Source: Streptomyces sp. NBC_01283
GTDB taxonomy: Bacteria > Actinomycetota > Actinomycetes > Streptomycetales > Streptomycetaceae
Length of the DNA stretch: 64,000 bases
Assembly (NCBI RefSeq): GCF_041435335.1
Contig: NZ_CP108430.1
Location: forward strand, 1 to 64,000
Direction of reading: 5' to 3'
This document shows, one piece after another, positions 8,392 through 19,503 of this stretch. Numbering within the stretch: the first letter of the stretch is position 1; every line of letters begins with the position of its first letter. The notes under the pieces are model-generated. The model searched no databases. It was not told the origin of the DNA and saw only the letters and a program-made list of their open reading frames with translations. The position numbers and the translations under genes were made by a program.

Positions 8392-9384
8392 CTAAGGGAT
8401 CTCGATCCGTACGGCGACGCGTTCCACGTCGTCAATGATTCGAGCCTGACGCCGACTCATCTCTGATTGATCGAGCATGTTCGATCCCGTCAGCACCGCA
8501 TTCGCAAAGTACCGCACGATATTGCCGAACTGGTCATCCACCGGAAACGTGATCTCCTCACGGTGATCCTGCCGCTCGATGCGCAGCACCGGCTGCAATG
8601 ACGGCGGCGGCGTGAACGCCCGGTCGAGCAGCAGCAGTCCGCTGCTGCCGGCGAACGCGCAGCCGGTCCGATAGGAGTGTTCCATTCCGAAGACCAAGTC
8701 GGCCGTCACTCCCCCGGGCGTGCACGCGAGGATACGTCCGGAGACCACGGCACCCGTGCGGGAACGAATCCGCAGTACGGCATGGAGTACTTCAAGAGCA
8801 GAGCCAAGGTAGTACAGCGCAGCACGGATCGGATAGATGCCCATGTCGAGCAGGGCGCCGCCGCCGATATCCGGGCGATAGCGCATGTTCTCATCCGGCA
8901 GCGGCGGAATCGTGAACACGCTCGCGAAGTCCTTCAGTTCGCCGACTGCTCCGTCAGCGAGGATTTGCCGGGCACGGACGTGCTGCGAGTGATGCGGGAA
9001 AGCGACGTTCTCCAAAAGCACCAGGTCCCGTGATTCGGCAAGTGCCAACAGCTCGTCCGTGCTTTTTGCATCCCCTGTCAGCGGTTTCTCGGCGAGCACA
9101 TGCTTGCCCGCCCGCAGTGCCTTGGCGACCCAGTCCGCATGCATCATCGTCGGCAGCGGTATGTAGACCGCGTCGATGTCACGAGCGGCGAGAAGTTCCT
9201 CATAGCCCAGTACCCGGGGGCCCCCGAAGGCCGCGGCAAAGCGCCTCCCCTTTGCCTCGTCGCGGCTCGCGACGGCGGTGACCTCGATGTCAGGGCAGGC
9301 AGTCATCGCCGGCAGAGTGCGGCGCCAGGCGATGTCCGCGCAGCCGAGCACGCCGACGCGCAATGGACTTTGTGCTGCGGCCAT
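8392..9384 (-). CDS. NDP-hexose 3-ketoreductase (Gfo/Idh/MocA family)
   Basis: A 330-residue NAD(P)-dependent oxidoreductase. The N-terminal dinucleotide fold begins VGVLGCADIAWR, and the family hallmark EKPL (AGKHVLAEKPLTGD) is near residue 95. In deoxysugar pathways such enzymes reduce the 3-keto product of an NDP-hexose 2,3-dehydratase, giving 2-deoxy sugars. No 2,3-dehydratase gene is present in this window, so it is expected elsewhere, most likely beyond the right edge. The gene starts 12 bases after the hydroxylase stop, in the same operon. Confidence 0.85.
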   Translation of the reverse strand: MAAAQSPLRVGVLGCADIAWRRTLPAMTACPDIEVTAVASRDEAKGRRFAAAFGGPRVLGYEELLAARDIDAVYIPLPTMMHADWVAKALRAGKHVLAEKPLTGDAKSTDELLALAESRDLVLLENVAFPHHSQHVRARQILADGAVGELKDFASVFTIPPLPDENMRYRPDIGGGALLDMGIYPIRAALYYLGSALEVLHAVLRIRSRTGAVVSGRILACTPGGVTADLVFGMEHSYRTGCAFAGSSGLLLLDRAFTPPPSLQPVLRIERQDHREEITFPVDDQFGNIVRYFANAVLTGSNMLDQSEMSRRQARIIDDVERVAVRIEIP

Positions 9385-9396
9385 AGTCAGTCCTCA

Positions 9397-10731
9397 TCAG
9401 GCAGAGGTGGTCAGTCCGGACGTCGCCGGCCCGTCGACGGACCGCCGCTGCAGGATGGAATCCGCGATCTCGCCGCCGCGCACGGCGATGTTCGACAGGA
9501 GGGACGACGTCAGTCCGTGGGTGTGTTCGGTGCCGCCCTGGAGGTAGATGCCGCACGAGACATCCGGTGTGGTCACAAGCCGGTAGTCGCGACCGACCTG
9601 GTATCTTCCCGCGCCGTCACGCAGGCAGTAGCCGTCGAGTTCGCCCAGTACGCCGCTCGGGTCCATGGAGTCGTAGCCGGTGGCGAAGACGAGCGCATCC
9701 ACGTCGAGGTCCTGGGAACCGCCGTCGAGCAGCGACTCCATGGAGACGCGCGACTCGTTCCCCATTCGCTTGACATTCGTGACCCGAGCCATGTTGAGGA
9801 TGTGCAGGCGATTGGTCCCACGCAGTTCGTCCATGTACACACGCTGATACAGGTCCCGGATGACTTCGTCGTCGGCAACCGAATAGTTCGTGTTCTTGTG
9901 GTAGCGCCAGAAGGCTTCCCGGGAACGCTCCGTACCGAAATAGTAGTCATCGACCGCCGCGGAGTCGAACACCCGGTTGGCGAACGGGGTATCGTCCGCG
10001 ATCGAATATCCGTAGGACGGAATGATCGCGTAGATCTCAGCCTGTGGAAGGCTGTCGTACAGGAATCTGGCGATCTCGGCCCCGCTCTGTCCGGCCCCTA
10101 CGACTGCCACCTTCTTCAAGGTGTCTGGGGAGGCCTGTTTGAACCTCTCCAGGAATTCGGAGCTGTGCCAGACCCGTTCGTCGGATGCCACGCCGTCCGG
10201 CACCTGGGGGACGAGACCTGTGGAGATCACGACATTGCGGGCGGCGACGGTCCTGATGTCGCCCCTGTCACTGTCACGCACTTTGACCTGAAGGTACTGG
10301 GCATTTGCGGAAGCAGATTCCGAGGGCAACTGAATTCCCGCGACTTCCGATCCGTACGAGACCTGGCCGGAAAACAGCGCCTGTGCCCAGTCAAGGTACT
10401 GATGGAACTCCTCCCGGGTCGGGAAGAATGTCTGGGTGTTGATGAACTGTTCAAGCCGGCCGGAGGCGTGAAGAAAGGAGACGAATCCGAACCGCGAGAC
10501 CGGATTGCGGAGTGTGGCCAGGTCCTTCAGGAACGACACCTGCATCGTCGCCGACGGCAGCAGCATATTGCGATGCCAGCCGAACGAGGACTGCCGCTCG
10601 AAGAACGCGGAGGTGACTGGGCCCGCAGAAGCGTCGTCCCCGTTCTCTTCCAGAGCAATGGCGAACGCCAGGTTGGACGGCCCGAATCCAACTCCCACGA
10701 CATCGTATATCTCAGCTGAATTGACACCCAT
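9397..10731 (-). CDS. Ornithine N5-hydroxylase (KtzI type), first step to piperazate
   Basis: A 444-residue flavin N-hydroxylase of the SidA/IucD/PvdA family. It has the FAD motif VGVGFGPSNLA at the N-terminus, the NADPH motif VVGAGQSGAE near residue 205 and the C-terminal VFATGYD near 365. Such enzymes hydroxylate the side-chain amine of ornithine or lysine. A divergently transcribed KtzT-type protein 347 bases away points to ornithine as substrate and piperazate as product, as in the kutzneride pathway. The start is placed at the ATG at 10731, preceded by GGAAGAAG; a longer reading frame to 10857 runs into the promoter region and lacks family similarity. It heads the minus-strand operon with the sugar genes. 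Confidence 0.9.
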   Translation of the reverse strand: MGVNSAEIYDVVGVGFGPSNLAFAIALEENGDDASAGPVTSAFFERQSSFGWHRNMLLPSATMQVSFLKDLATLRNPVSRFGFVSFLHASGRLEQFINTQTFFPTREEFHQYLDWAQALFSGQVSYGSEVAGIQLPSESASANAQYLQVKVRDSDRGDIRTVAARNVVISTGLVPQVPDGVASDERVWHSSEFLERFKQASPDTLKKVAVVGAGQSGAEIARFLYDSLPQAEIYAIIPSYGYSIADDTPFANRVFDSAAVDDYYFGTERSREAFWRYHKNTNYSVADDEVIRDLYQRVYMDELRGTNRLHILNMARVTNVKRMGNESRVSMESLLDGGSQDLDVDALVFATGYDSMDPSGVLGELDGYCLRDGAGRYQVGRDYRLVTTPDVSCGIYLQGGTEHTHGLTSSLLSNIAVRGGEIADSILQRRSVDGPATSGLTTSA

Positions 10732-11078
10732 GGAAACACTTCTTCCGCTAGCGTGGCTGCAACGTGACTGCCCAGATCCCTGTGTGACCTGGGGGCGGTC
10801 CTTTTCGGCGAAGCCTCTGGCACCCACCCGCTCACACACAATCAAGCTTCTGAGCAATTACGTTTCGACGGGCTGTTCCACGTAGGTCTTTCGTGTTTGA
10901 CTTCGACCCCGCATGCTTGCGTAATCACGTTGCATTGAAGACCTGCGGTGCGTCAAGGTTGATAGCGTTGAGGCGCACGCAAGAGGCCCTGTCCGCCCAT
11001 CGGTTGTCCTGCCGACGGGACAGGAATCCCACCATTCCGATGCCATGGCTACTCGACTTCGAGGGGTGACATATCCGC
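10732..11078. promoter_or_regulatory. Divergent promoter region, piperazate genes
   Basis: This 347-base spacer separates the ornithine hydroxylase (minus) and the piperazate synthase (plus). Two blocks recur in the NRPS/SARP spacer at 45.8-46.1 kb: 10773-10792 (19 of 20 bases identical to 45830-45849) and 10820-10860 (32 of 41 identical to 46101-46141). It also holds the palindromic candidate operator at 11005-11022. The shared layout suggests that both divergent promoters answer to the same regulator. Confidence 0.6.
11005..11022. promoter_or_regulatory. Candidate operator, TGTCCTG-N4-CGGGACA
   Basis: An imperfect palindrome with 7-base half sites around a 4-base spacer, 57 bases before the piperazate synthase ATG. 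Closely related palindromes occur at 46263-46280, 54026-54043 and, with one decayed half, 48817-48834. This suggests a binding site for a dimeric cluster regulator; which protein binds is unknown. Confidence 0.45.
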
Positions 11079-11759
11079 ATGTTCGTTCCCCGCCATTACC
11101 GCGAACCCGATGGTTCTTGGATGAGCGATCTGATCCGCGACAATCCATTGTCCCTGGCAGTGACCAACGGCGGTGACGACGGGCCGTTGGCCACTCATCT
11201 CCCGATTATCCCGGATCACGGTACGGTGATCGATTGGTCGGACAGCCCGAATGGCACCGTCCTGCTCGGGCACTTGAACCGGGCCAATCCCCACTGGCGC
11301 GCGCTGCGGACCGGCGATGCAGTCCTCCTGGTGTTCACCGGTCCGCACGGGTACGTGTCGCCTGCGGTGTACGACGTGACGCCGGCCGCACCGACCTGGA
11401 ACTTCACGTCGGTGCATGTGCACGGTGTGATAGAGAAGATTGACTCGCTCGAGGAGACGCTCGAAGTCGTGCGGGCCACGGCACGGACCTTTGAAAGCAG
11501 TTTCGGTTCTGGATGGGATCAGTCAGAATCGATCGACTACTTCCGCAGTATCGTTTCCGGTGTCGGGGCGTTCCGCGTCACCGTGACAGGCGCCGAGGGC
11601 ATGTTCAAGCTCAGTCAGGAGCAGTCCCCCGAGGTCCGCGAACGGGTAAAGCAGTCATTCAGCCAGCGCGCCTGCAGTCGACACCAGGAAGCCGCGGAGC
11701 TCATGGGTCGGCTTTCCCAGAACGGGCAGATGAAAAGGGCAGGCGGAGGAGTGGCATGA
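11079..11759 (+). CDS. Piperazate synthase (KtzT/PaiB family)
   Basis: A 226-residue PaiB-type split-barrel protein beginning MFVPRHYREPDG, the typical start of the family. Automated annotation usually calls it an FMN-binding negative transcriptional regulator. KtzT and its relatives are heme proteins that close the N-N bond of N5-hydroxyornithine to give L-piperazate, and a histidine-rich segment (FTSVHVHGVIE) lies near residue 110. The partner ornithine hydroxylase lies divergently just upstream, and two NRPS adenylation domains here carry a piperazate-like code. First gene of the plus-strand operon that runs to 25790. Confidence 0.88.
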   Translation: MFVPRHYREPDGSWMSDLIRDNPLSLAVTNGGDDGPLATHLPIIPDHGTVIDWSDSPNGTVLLGHLNRANPHWRALRTGDAVLLVFTGPHGYVSPAVYDVTPAAPTWNFTSVHVHGVIEKIDSLEETLEVVRATARTFESSFGSGWDQSESIDYFRSIVSGVGAFRVTVTGAEGMFKLSQEQSPEVRERVKQSFSQRACSRHQEAAELMGRLSQNGQMKRAGGGVA

Positions 11760-12934
11760 CGCATCCCACAGACCATGGTCCGCGGATATCGACGAGGGTT
11801 GCGGCACTGCAGGGCAATAGCCTGGGGGAAATATTCCTCATGGCGCGCGAACGCCAAGGAATCGATATGGCGCTCGGCACGCCCGGATATCCCGAGACCG
11901 CTGTCGACATCATCGGGGCAGCAAATGACGCGATACGTGCGGGGAAGAATCAGTATGTCTTCCCCCCGGGTGATCTGCAGCTGCGGGAGCACATCGCCGC
12001 CACCCTCCCGGTGCCGACCGACCCGGAGACGGAGCTGACCGTCACCGTCGGAGGCACCGAGGCCCTCTTCCTGGCCCTGCACGCGCTCATCGACCCCGGT
12101 GACGAGGTCGTCCTGCTCGATCCCGGCTACGAGCAGTTCAGGTCGACGGTCGCCTTCGCGGGCGGCGTGCCCCGGCATGTCCCCTTGCACGCGCCCGACT
12201 GGCGGTTCGACCCCGACGAACTCGCATCCGCCTTCAACTCCCGTACCCGTGTGGTCCTCCTGAACTCGCCCGGCAACCCGACGGGCCGTGTGCTGGCCCG
12301 TCAGGAGCTCGAGCAGGTCGCCGAGTTGGCCGAGCGGTGGGACGCAACGGTCATCTGTGACGAGGTGTACAGCAGCTTCGTCTTCGACGGCCGGGAGCAG
12401 ACCTCGATCGCCGAGGTGCCCGGCCTCGCGGAGCGCAGCGTGCTGGTCGGCTCGCTCTCCAAGAGCTACGCGATCAGCGGGTGGCGGCTCGGCTTCCTGC
12501 GTGCGGACGCCACGCGCACCACGGCGATGCGGCGCGTACAGGAACTCACCACCAACGGCGCCCCTGGCCCACTTCAGCTGGCCGTCGGCCATGCGGCCGG
12601 CTCCGCGGACCTGAGGACGGCATCCGAGGAGATGAGCCGCCGCCGCGACTTCGCCCTGGAGATCTTCACGGGCATGGGCATGAAGATCTCTCCCCCGGAG
12701 GGCGGGTGCTTCCTCCTGGCAGACATCGGCCCGCTCACCGGGGGACGCATGGACGGCCGTGCCTTCACCCTCGAACTCCTCGACGCGACCGGGGTCGTGG
12801 TCGTCCCGGCGGCCCCCTCCTTCGCCGATCCCGTCCGCGGTGCTCAGTACGTGCGCATCGCGTTCAACCGGCAGTTCGAGCTGCTGCACGAGGTGGAGCG
12901 CCGAGTCCGCAGCTTCCGGCCGTCCGGCCAGTGA
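11756..12934 (+). CDS. PLP-dependent class I/II aminotransferase
   Basis: A 392-residue fold-type I aminotransferase of the AspC/MalY group. Recognisable segments are the PLP-lysine motif SLSKSYAISGWRLG (Lys near residue 234), NSPGNPTG near 165 and CDEVYSSF near 205. The ATG overlaps the stop of the piperazate synthase by four bases; a longer frame from 11513 overlaps that gene and is not the real start. Substrate is not predictable from sequence. Because it is co-transcribed with precursor and PKS genes and an alpha-hydroxyacid oxidase closes the operon, it may make an unusual amino acid from an alpha-keto acid. Confidence 0.85.
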   Translation: MTHPTDHGPRISTRVAALQGNSLGEIFLMARERQGIDMALGTPGYPETAVDIIGAANDAIRAGKNQYVFPPGDLQLREHIAATLPVPTDPETELTVTVGGTEALFLALHALIDPGDEVVLLDPGYEQFRSTVAFAGGVPRHVPLHAPDWRFDPDELASAFNSRTRVVLLNSPGNPTGRVLARQELEQVAELAERWDATVICDEVYSSFVFDGREQTSIAEVPGLAERSVLVGSLSKSYAISGWRLGFLRADATRTTAMRRVQELTTNGAPGPLQLAVGHAAGSADLRTASEEMSRRRDFALEIFTGMGMKISPPEGGCFLLADIGPLTGGRMDGRAFTLELLDATGVVVVPAAPSFADPVRGAQYVRIAFNRQFELLHEVERRVRSFRPSGQ

Positions 12935-12946
12935 CGAGGTATCCCG

Positions 12947-14116
12947 ATGACCAAATCCACGATCGACCAGTTGGGCCCGCTTCCCGACATCCTGCGTCCT
13001 GGTCCCGAGGATGTCGTGCGTGTGGTCGCCGGCACGGGCCACCCCTTCTGGCTCGTACGCAGCTACGCACTGGGGCGGTCGGTCCTTGCGGACAAGAGGT
13101 TCAGCCGGGCCGCCGCGCTCCGGCCCGGCGCCCCGACGTTCAATGACGCCCAGCCGGCGGCGGATTCCATGATGAGCATGGACGGCAATCGGCACGCCCG
13201 TCTGCGGCGCCTGGTCAGCGGCGCGTTCTCCACCGGCCGGATGGCCAAGATGAGCGCCTTCGTGACGGATCTGACCGACCGTCGGCTGGATGCGATCGCC
13301 GAGATCGGCAACGGTGCTGACCTGATCGAGAACCTCGCCCGGCCGCTGCCGCTGTCCGTACTCACCACCATGCTCGGCATTCCCGAGGAGGACACTCCCC
13401 GCTTCCGCGGGTGGGTGGACGTGCTCTTCGACCTGGAGGTCACCAGCCTCCGCGAGAAGGCCCGGCGCCGCATCGAACTCATCGAGTACATCACGGAGTT
13501 GCTGGACCGCAAGCGCCGCGATCCACGCGATGACCTGCTCAGTGACCTGACCATCGCGCAGGACGAGGGCGAACTTTCCACGAACGAACTACTCACCCTG
13601 GGTCTCACCCTTCTGATGGCGGGCTACGAGACCACCACCGGCCAGATCGGCCTCTCGCTGCTGGCGCTGCTGACCGACCGCAGCGCCTATGAAGAGCTCC
13701 TCGCACATCCCGAGTACGTCGGGAACGCGACGGAGGAGCTGATCCGGTTGGCCCCGGCCACCCCGCTGACCTTCGTTCGTATCGCCACCGAACCGGTGCA
13801 GCTGGGCGACGTCACCGTGCAGACGGGCGAGGGCGTCGTGGTGGCCCTGCTCCACGGCAACCGCGACGCCGGGGTGTTCGCCGAGCCGGCGTCCATGGAC
13901 CTCGGCTCCGGCCACGATTCCCCACCTCTCACTTTTGGGCACGGCGTGCACCGCTGCCTGGGCGCACCACTGGCGAGACTCCAGCTGCGCATCGTCCTCG
14001 AACGGCTCCCGCAGCGCTTCCCGGCGCTGCGGCTGGCTGACGTTCCGGAACCGGTTGTCTGGAAGGACGGCCTGGGCATACGCGGCCTGTCACGGCTGCT
14101 GGTCGACTCCGAATGA
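12947..14116 (+). CDS. Cytochrome P450
   Basis: A 389-residue bacterial P450 with all key motifs: I-helix AGYETTT near residue 225, ExxR in EELIR near 265, and the heme-binding [14 protein letters not shown] with its cysteine near 336. It should therefore be an active monooxygenase, not a cysteine-less glycosyltransferase helper. It starts 12 bases after the aminotransferase and its stop overlaps the PKS start by four bases. Likely substrates are the growing or finished peptide-polyketide or a free or carrier-bound amino acid; sequence does not decide. Confidence 0.9.
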   Translation: MTKSTIDQLGPLPDILRPGPEDVVRVVAGTGHPFWLVRSYALGRSVLADKRFSRAAALRPGAPTFNDAQPAADSMMSMDGNRHARLRRLVSGAFSTGRMAKMSAFVTDLTDRRLDAIAEIGNGADLIENLARPLPLSVLTTMLGIPEEDTPRFRGWVDVLFDLEVTSLREKARRRIELIEYITELLDRKRRDPRDDLLSDLTIAQDEGELSTNELLTLGLTLLMAGYETTTGQIGLSLLALLTDRSAYEELLAHPEYVGNATEELIRLAPATPLTFVRIATEPVQLGDVTVQTGEGVVVALLHGNRDAGVFAEPASMDLGSGHDSPPLTFGHGVHRCLGAPLARLQLRIVLERLPQRFPALRLADVPEPVVWKDGLGIRGLSRLLVDSE

Positions 14117-17100
14117 GGGAAGGCATGTCAGTCACGGACACCCGCGGGGTCCCCGGACCGGACCCGATGAGCGGCACGCGGCGCGAACCGATCGCGATCG
14201 TCGGGATGGCCTGCCGCTTTCCCGGAGGCGTGACCTCGCCTGACGGCCTGTGGCAGCTAGTCGCCGACGGTGTCGACGCCATCGGCCCGTTCCCGCGCGA
14301 CCGCGGCTGGGATCTCGACCATCTCTTCCACCCCGACCCCGAACACCCCGGCACCTCCAGCACACGCGAGGGCGGATTCCTCTACGACGCCGCCGAGTTC
14401 GACCCCACCCTCTTCGGAATCAGCCCCCGCGAAGCCGTCAGGATGGATCCCCAGCAGCGTCTGGTTCTCGAAACCTGCTGGGAGGCCATCGAGCACGCCG
14501 GCATCGACCCCACCGCGCTGCGTGACACCCTGACGGGCACCTACTGCGGCCTCATGTACGCCGAGTACGGGACCCACAAGAAGGAAGCGTTCGCCATCAC
14601 CGGCAGGTTGCCGAGCGTGCTGTCCGGCCGCGTCGCCCACGTACTGGGACTCGTGGGTCCTGCCATGACCGTGGACACGGCCTGTTCCTCCTCCCTGGTC
14701 GCCGTCCACCTGGCCGCCACCGCACTGCGCCGGGGCGAATGCTCCCTGGCCCTGGCGGGAGGGGCCACCGTCATGGTCAATGCCGCGCCCTTCGTGGAGT
14801 TCAGCCGTCAGCACGGCCTGGCCCCCGACGGCCGCTGCAAAGCATTCGCCGCCACCGCCGACGGCACCGCCTGGTCCGAAGGCATCGGCATGCTCCTCCT
14901 CGAACGCCTCTCCGACGCCCACCGCCTGGGCCACCCCGTCCACGCCGTCATCCAAGGCTCAGCCCTCAACCACGACGGCGCCGCCAGCGGACTCACCGCC
15001 CCCAACGGCCCCTCCCAACAAGCCGTCATCCGCGCCGCACTCACCGACGCCCACCTCACCCCCGACACCATCGACGCCATCGAAGCCCACGGCACCGGCA
15101 CCGCCCTCGGCGACCCCATCGAAGCCCACGCCCTCCTCGCCACCTACGGCACCAACCGCAACCCCCAACACCCCCTCCACCTCGGCACCATCAAATCCAA
15201 CATCGGCCACACCCAAGCAGCAGCCGGAGTCGCCGGCATCATCAAAATGACCATGGCCATCCACCACGGCCAACTCCCCAAAACCCTCCACACCAACCAC
15301 CCCTCCCCCCGCATCGACTGGACCCAAGGACACCTCAACCTCCTCACCCACACCCAACCCTGGCCCCACCACAACCGCCCCCGCCGAGCCGCCATCTCCT
15401 CCTTCGGCCTCAGCGGCACCAACGCCCACCTCATCCTCGAACAACCACCCCACCCCCCCACCACCCACCAGAACAACAGCGACACCACCGGCGACAAGGA
15501 CGGCTCCTTTCCCTGGCTGCTGTCCGGTCAGACCGAACAGGCGTTGCGTTCCCGGGCCGCGCACCTGCACAACCACCTCACCGCCCACCAGGATCTGGCC
15601 ACCGCCGACATCGGCCACTCCTTGGCGACCACCCGCACCACCACACACACCCACCGCGCTGCCGTCCTCGTCACCGGGCGCACCGAGGCCCTGCGCGGCC
15701 TCCAAGCCCTGGCCCAGGGGGAAGCAGCGCCTCAGGTCCTCACCCGTACGAGCACCTCGGCAGTCGACGCGACCGCATTCCTCTTCCCCGGCCAGGGCAG
15801 CCAGTACCCGGGGGCCGGCCGCGACCTCCACGGCCGCTTCCCCGCCTTCGCCCGCGCCTTCGACGAGGCCTGCGCCCATCTCGACCCGCACCTCGAACAC
15901 GCCCTCAAGGACGTCCTGTTCGCCGCGCCCGGCACCCCGGAATCCGCGCTGCTCGACCAGACCGCCTACACCCAGCCCGCGCTCTTCGCCCTCGAAGTCG
16001 CGTTCTTCCGGCTCCTCGAGCACCACGGGGCCGCCCCCGACCTGCTGCTGGGCCACTCCATCGGCGAGTTGGCGGCCGCCCATGTGGCGGGTGTCCTCGA
16101 TCTGGCGGACGCCTGCACCCTCGTCGCCCACCGGGGCCGCCTGATGCAGTCCGCGCCGACGGGCGGCCGCATGGTGGCCGTGGAAGCCACCGAGGAGGAG
16201 ATCCGCGAGGCTCTCGCCCTGTATGCAGGCCGGCTGGATCTCGCCGCCGTCAACGGGCCGCGGGACGTGGTCGTCACGGGCGACGCCGAGGCCGCCGAGG
16301 AACTCGCGCAGGCTTGGCGCGCCAGAGGCCGCAGGGCCACCGAGCTGAAGGTCAGCCATGCCTTCCACTCCCCCCACATGGACGGCCTGTTGGAGGACTT
16401 CCGTCACGTAGCCGCCGGGCTGACGTTCCGCGAACCGCGTATACCGGTTGTCTCCAATCTCACCGGTCGCGTCGCCACCGGGGCGATGCTGACGGACCCG
16501 GACTACTGGGTGCGCCAACTGCGCGGCACCGTCCGCTTCCACGACGGCGTGCGCTTCCTCGAATCCCGGGGTGTCACCGAGTACGTCGAGATGGGGCACG
16601 GGGTCCTGTCCGTCCTGGCGCGCCGCAGCCAGGGCCCCGACTCCCCCGGCATCGTGACCCCCCTGGTGCGCCGCGGCCACGACCCCGTCAGTACCGTCAC
16701 CACGGCCCTCGCCCGGCTGGCTCTGAACGGTGCCCGGCTGGATCCGGGTGCCTCCTTCCCCGGCGGCCGCCGGATCCCGCTGCCCACCTATCCCTTCCAG
16801 CGTCAGCACTACTGGCTGAGCACCCCGGCTGCGGGCGACGGCACTGCCCGGTCCCACCCGGTACTCGACGAGGCTCTGGAGCCGGCCGACGCAAGCGGGC
16901 TGGTGTTCACGGGTCGTCTGGACGCCGAGGACATGCCGTGGCTGGCCGACCACACTGTGGCCGGGATCCCGGTGCTGCCCGGCGCGGGCATCGCGGAGCT
17001 CGCGCTGAGTGCCGCCCGCCGGGCCGGTGCGAAGCAGGTGGCCGAACTCACCCTGGAACAGGTCCTGCCGGTCGCCCGGCCCACCGACATACAGCTGATC

Positions 17101-19503
17101 GTCGGCGCTCCCGACGAGGACGGCAGCCGTCCGCTCGCGCTCTACTCCCGTGCGGCGGGCACCCGCGGTGCCGCGTGGACCCGGCACGCCAGCGGAACGC
17201 TGTCGGACGCGGGAGCGGCAGAGGTGGCCGAACTCCCGTCATGGCCGCCGAGCGGGGCCTCACCGGTAGCGGTCGACGACCTGTATCCGCGGCTCGCGGA
17301 GCGCGGTTACGCCTACGGCTACACCTTCCGGGGGCTGCGCGAGCTCTGGCGCGACGGCAGCGATCTCTACGCGGTGGTGGCATCGCGCGCGAAGGCGAGC
17401 CGTGACGGCTTCCAACTGCATCCCGCCGCCCTGGACGCGGCCCTGCACGCGCTGGCCGCCGCCGACGGGGACGCGTCCCGGCTCCTCGTGCCCTTCGCAT
17501 GGCAGGGCCTGACGCTCCACGGGCCCGGCAACGGCCCGCTCCGTGTCCGTCTGCGGCGTGGTGCGGACGACTCCTGCTCCCTGCTCGTCGCCGACGACAC
17601 GGGTGCCCCGGTCCTCAGTGTGGACAAGCTCGTCCTGCGCGAGCTCAAGCCACCCGCCCCGTCCGCGGCGAGCGACTGCGCGCTGTTCGCCCTGGACTGG
17701 ACCGATCTCGCTCCCAACACGCCGCTGCTGAGCGGCACGTGGGCTGCGGTGGGCCCGGGCGCCGAGGCGCTGCCCGAGCTCGTGCAGGCGGACGGGACAG
17801 CGGCACGCGTCCACACCGGTCTCGACGCCCTGCTCCGCTCCGTCGACGGGGGCGCCGCGGTCCCCGAGGTCGTCCTCGCGTTCGTCACGGCTTCCCCGCC
17901 CGGCGGTTCCGGGCCGACCGGGGCCGCCGCCCATGAGGTTCTCGGTCTCCTCCAGCAGTGGCTCTCCGACAGCCGGTTGGCCGCCGGCAGGCTCGCCCTG
18001 GTCACCCGGGACGCGGTGGCCGCGCCCGGCGACACCCGTTCGGACCCAGAGCACGCCGCAGTGTGGGGCCTGGTCCGCGCCGCGCAGTCGGAACACCCCG
18101 GGCGATTCACCCTGATCGACGGCGACGGCGCCCCGCAGTCCGTCCGCGGCCTGCTCAGGGCCGCCGCCTCGAAGGAAGCCCAACTCGCCCTCCGGGGCGG
18201 CCGGTTCCTCTCACCCCGCCTGCGCCCTCACCGCCCGTCCCCCTCCGGCCGCGCCCCCTTCGACCGGCACAGCCGTGTCCTGGTCACCGGCGGCCTGGGC
18301 GCCCTGGGACGACTGGTCGCCCGTCATCTGGTGGACCGGTACGGAGTCCGCCAGCTGGTGCTGGTCGGGCGGCGCGGCCCGCACACACCCGGCGCGGCGG
18401 AGTTCGCCTCCGACCTCGAGACCGCCGGCGTGCGAGTGACGGTCTCGGCAGGCGATGTCGGGGACCGCGCCGCCCTGGCCGCCATCCTGGACGGCCTCGA
18501 CGAGCCGCCGACCGCGGTGGTGCACGCGGCCGGCGTCCTCGACGACACCATCGTGCAGCGGCTGACCCCCGAACGCCTGGACGCCGTCCTGCGGCCAAAG
18601 GCCGACGCGGCCGTCCATCTTCATGAACTGACCCGGCATTCGGGCCTGTCCGCCTTCGTCCTGTTCTCGTCCTTCTCCGGCACGCTCGGCCTACCGGGGC
18701 AGGGCAACTATGCGGCGGCCAACGCCTACCTCGACGCTCTGGCGCTGAAGCGCCGTGCCGAAGGGCTGCCGGCCACGTCACTGGCCTGGGGGCTGTGGGA
18801 TGCCGGAGAGGGTCTCGGCAGCGGGCTGGGCACGACGGAGCTGCAGCGCCTGGCCCGCCACGGAGCTGCCGCGCTGTCGGTCGAGGACGGCCTGGCCCTC
18901 TTCGACGCCGCCGCCGCGGACACCGCGACCGTCCTGCTGCCCGCCCGCCTCGACACGCGGGAACTGACGGCGGAGTCGGCCCCGCCCCTCCTGCGCGCGC
19001 TCGTCCCCGCCGCCACGAAGTCCCGCCGCTCGGCGCCCGCCCCGTCGGCCCCGGGCGCATCCGCCGCGCTGCGCCGCCGCCTGGCCGATGCGCCCCGTAC
19101 GGCACGCCAGCACCTCGTCCTTGAGGCGGTACGCGCCGAAGTGGCCGCCGTCCTTGAGCTCTCCGCTCCGGATCAGGTGCCGGCCGGCGCACGCTTCCAG
19201 GACCTGGGCGTCGACTCCCTGACCGCGCTCGAACTGCAGCAGCGGATCACCTCGGTGACGGGTGTGCGACTGGCCTCGACAGCCGTCTTCGACCACCGCA
19301 GCCCCGCCGCCCTCGCGGATCGCCTGATGGCGGAGCTCGCCGCCGAGAACGGCGAGGAGCAAAGCCCGGTTGAGCCGGACCTCGAACCGCCGTCCGAGGA
19401 CACCTCACTGGACACGATGAGCAGCGAGGAGCTGGTCCGCCTGGCCTTGGGGACGGACCGCGGTGAACGCACCCCGACACAGATCGACGGAGAGTCCCGA
19501 TGA
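14113..19503 (+). CDS. Type I PKS module 1: KS-AT-DH-KR-ACP
   Basis: A 1796-residue single-module polyketide synthase. KS: DTACSSS near residue 189, EAHGTGT and NIGHTQAA further on. [10 protein letters not shown] near 559, GHSIGE near 646, and HAFH near 749, the signature of malonyl-CoA specificity. [12 protein letters not shown] near 946 and the second active-site segment LDAALHAL near 1112. [10 protein letters not shown] near 1390, LDD and YAAAN near 1532, suggesting a B-type active reductase. ACP: GVDSLT near 1698. No ER and no thioesterase. The C-terminus (residues about 1770-1796) resembles a docking tail, matching an N-terminal docking helix on PKS2. The N-terminus lacks an obvious docking coil. 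ATGA overlap with the P450; an alternative ATG is at 14125. It should add one malonate unit and leave a double bond. Confidence 0.93.
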   Translation: MREGMSVTDTRGVPGPDPMSGTRREPIAIVGMACRFPGGVTSPDGLWQLVADGVDAIGPFPRDRGWDLDHLFHPDPEHPGTSSTREGGFLYDAAEFDPTLFGISPREAVRMDPQQRLVLETCWEAIEHAGIDPTALRDTLTGTYCGLMYAEYGTHKKEAFAITGRLPSVLSGRVAHVLGLVGPAMTVDTACSSSLVAVHLAATALRRGECSLALAGGATVMVNAAPFVEFSRQHGLAPDGRCKAFAATADGTAWSEGIGMLLLERLSDAHRLGHPVHAVIQGSALNHDGAASGLTAPNGPSQQAVIRAALTDAHLTPDTIDAIEAHGTGTALGDPIEAHALLATYGTNRNPQHPLHLGTIKSNIGHTQAAAGVAGIIKMTMAIHHGQLPKTLHTNHPSPRIDWTQGHLNLLTHTQPWPHHNRPRRAAISSFGLSGTNAHLILEQPPHPPTTHQNNSDTTGDKDGSFPWLLSGQTEQALRSRAAHLHNHLTAHQDLATADIGHSLATTRTTTHTHRAAVLVTGRTEALRGLQALAQGEAAPQVLTRTSTSAVDATAFLFPGQGSQYPGAGRDLHGRFPAFARAFDEACAHLDPHLEHALKDVLFAAPGTPESALLDQTAYTQPALFALEVAFFRLLEHHGAAPDLLLGHSIGELAAAHVAGVLDLADACTLVAHRGRLMQSAPTGGRMVAVEATEEEIREALALYAGRLDLAAVNGPRDVVVTGDAEAAEELAQAWRARGRRATELKVSHAFHSPHMDGLLEDFRHVAAGLTFREPRIPVVSNLTGRVATGAMLTDPDYWVRQLRGTVRFHDGVRFLESRGVTEYVEMGHGVLSVLARRSQGPDSPGIVTPLVRRGHDPVSTVTTALARLALNGARLDPGASFPGGRRIPLPTYPFQRQHYWLSTPAAGDGTARSHPVLDEALEPADASGLVFTGRLDAEDMPWLADHTVAGIPVLPGAGIAELALSAARRAGAKQVAELTLEQVLPVARPTDIQLIVGAPDEDGSRPLALYSRAAGTRGAAWTRHASGTLSDAGAAEVAELPSWPPSGASPVAVDDLYPRLAERGYAYGYTFRGLRELWRDGSDLYAVVASRAKASRDGFQLHPAALDAALHALAAADGDASRLLVPFAWQGLTLHGPGNGPLRVRLRRGADDSCSLLVADDTGAPVLSVDKLVLRELKPPAPSAASDCALFALDWTDLAPNTPLLSGTWAAVGPGAEALPELVQADGTAARVHTGLDALLRSVDGGAAVPEVVLAFVTASPPGGSGPTGAAAHEVLGLLQQWLSDSRLAAGRLALVTRDAVAAPGDTRSDPEHAAVWGLVRAAQSEHPGRFTLIDGDGAPQSVRGLLRAAASKEAQLALRGGRFLSPRLRPHRPSPSGRAPFDRHSRVLVTGGLGALGRLVARHLVDRYGVRQLVLVGRRGPHTPGAAEFASDLETAGVRVTVSAGDVGDRAALAAILDGLDEPPTAVVHAAGVLDDTIVQRLTPERLDAVLRPKADAAVHLHELTRHSGLSAFVLFSSFSGTLGLPGQGNYAAANAYLDALALKRRAEGLPATSLAWGLWDAGEGLGSGLGTTELQRLARHGAAALSVEDGLALFDAAAADTATVLLPARLDTRELTAESAPPLLRALVPAATKSRRSAPAPSAPGASAALRRRLADAPRTARQHLVLEAVRAEVAAVLELSAPDQVPAGARFQDLGVDSLTALELQQRITSVTGVRLASTAVFDHRSPAALADRLMAELAAENGEEQSPVEPDLEPPSEDTSLDTMSSEELVRLALGTDRGERTPTQIDGESR
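14661..15480 (+). repeat. KS repeat copy 1
   Basis: About 820 bases of the KS domain of PKS1 are nearly identical to 20093-20910 in PKS2, except for one short divergent patch (14769-14790 against 20201-20222), a T/G change in the CCCCTCCCCC/CCCCGCCCCC region and a two-base length difference in a C run. Flanking KS sequence is clearly diverged, so recent gene conversion or duplication is likely. Confidence 0.9.

Noticed and set aside
9397..10731. Lysine N6-hydroxylase for a siderophore
   Set aside because: No siderophore synthetase or ferric uptake genes are near, and the KtzT partner argues for ornithine.
11079..11759. Transcriptional repressor of the PaiB family
   Set aside because: Its place opposite an ornithine hydroxylase in a cluster with piperazate-like A domains favours a KtzT-type piperazate synthase.
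12947..14116. Cysteine-less P450 helper (DesVIII/EryCII type) for the glycosyltransferases
   Set aside because: Both P450s in the window keep the heme cysteine and the I-helix threonine, so they should be real oxygenases.
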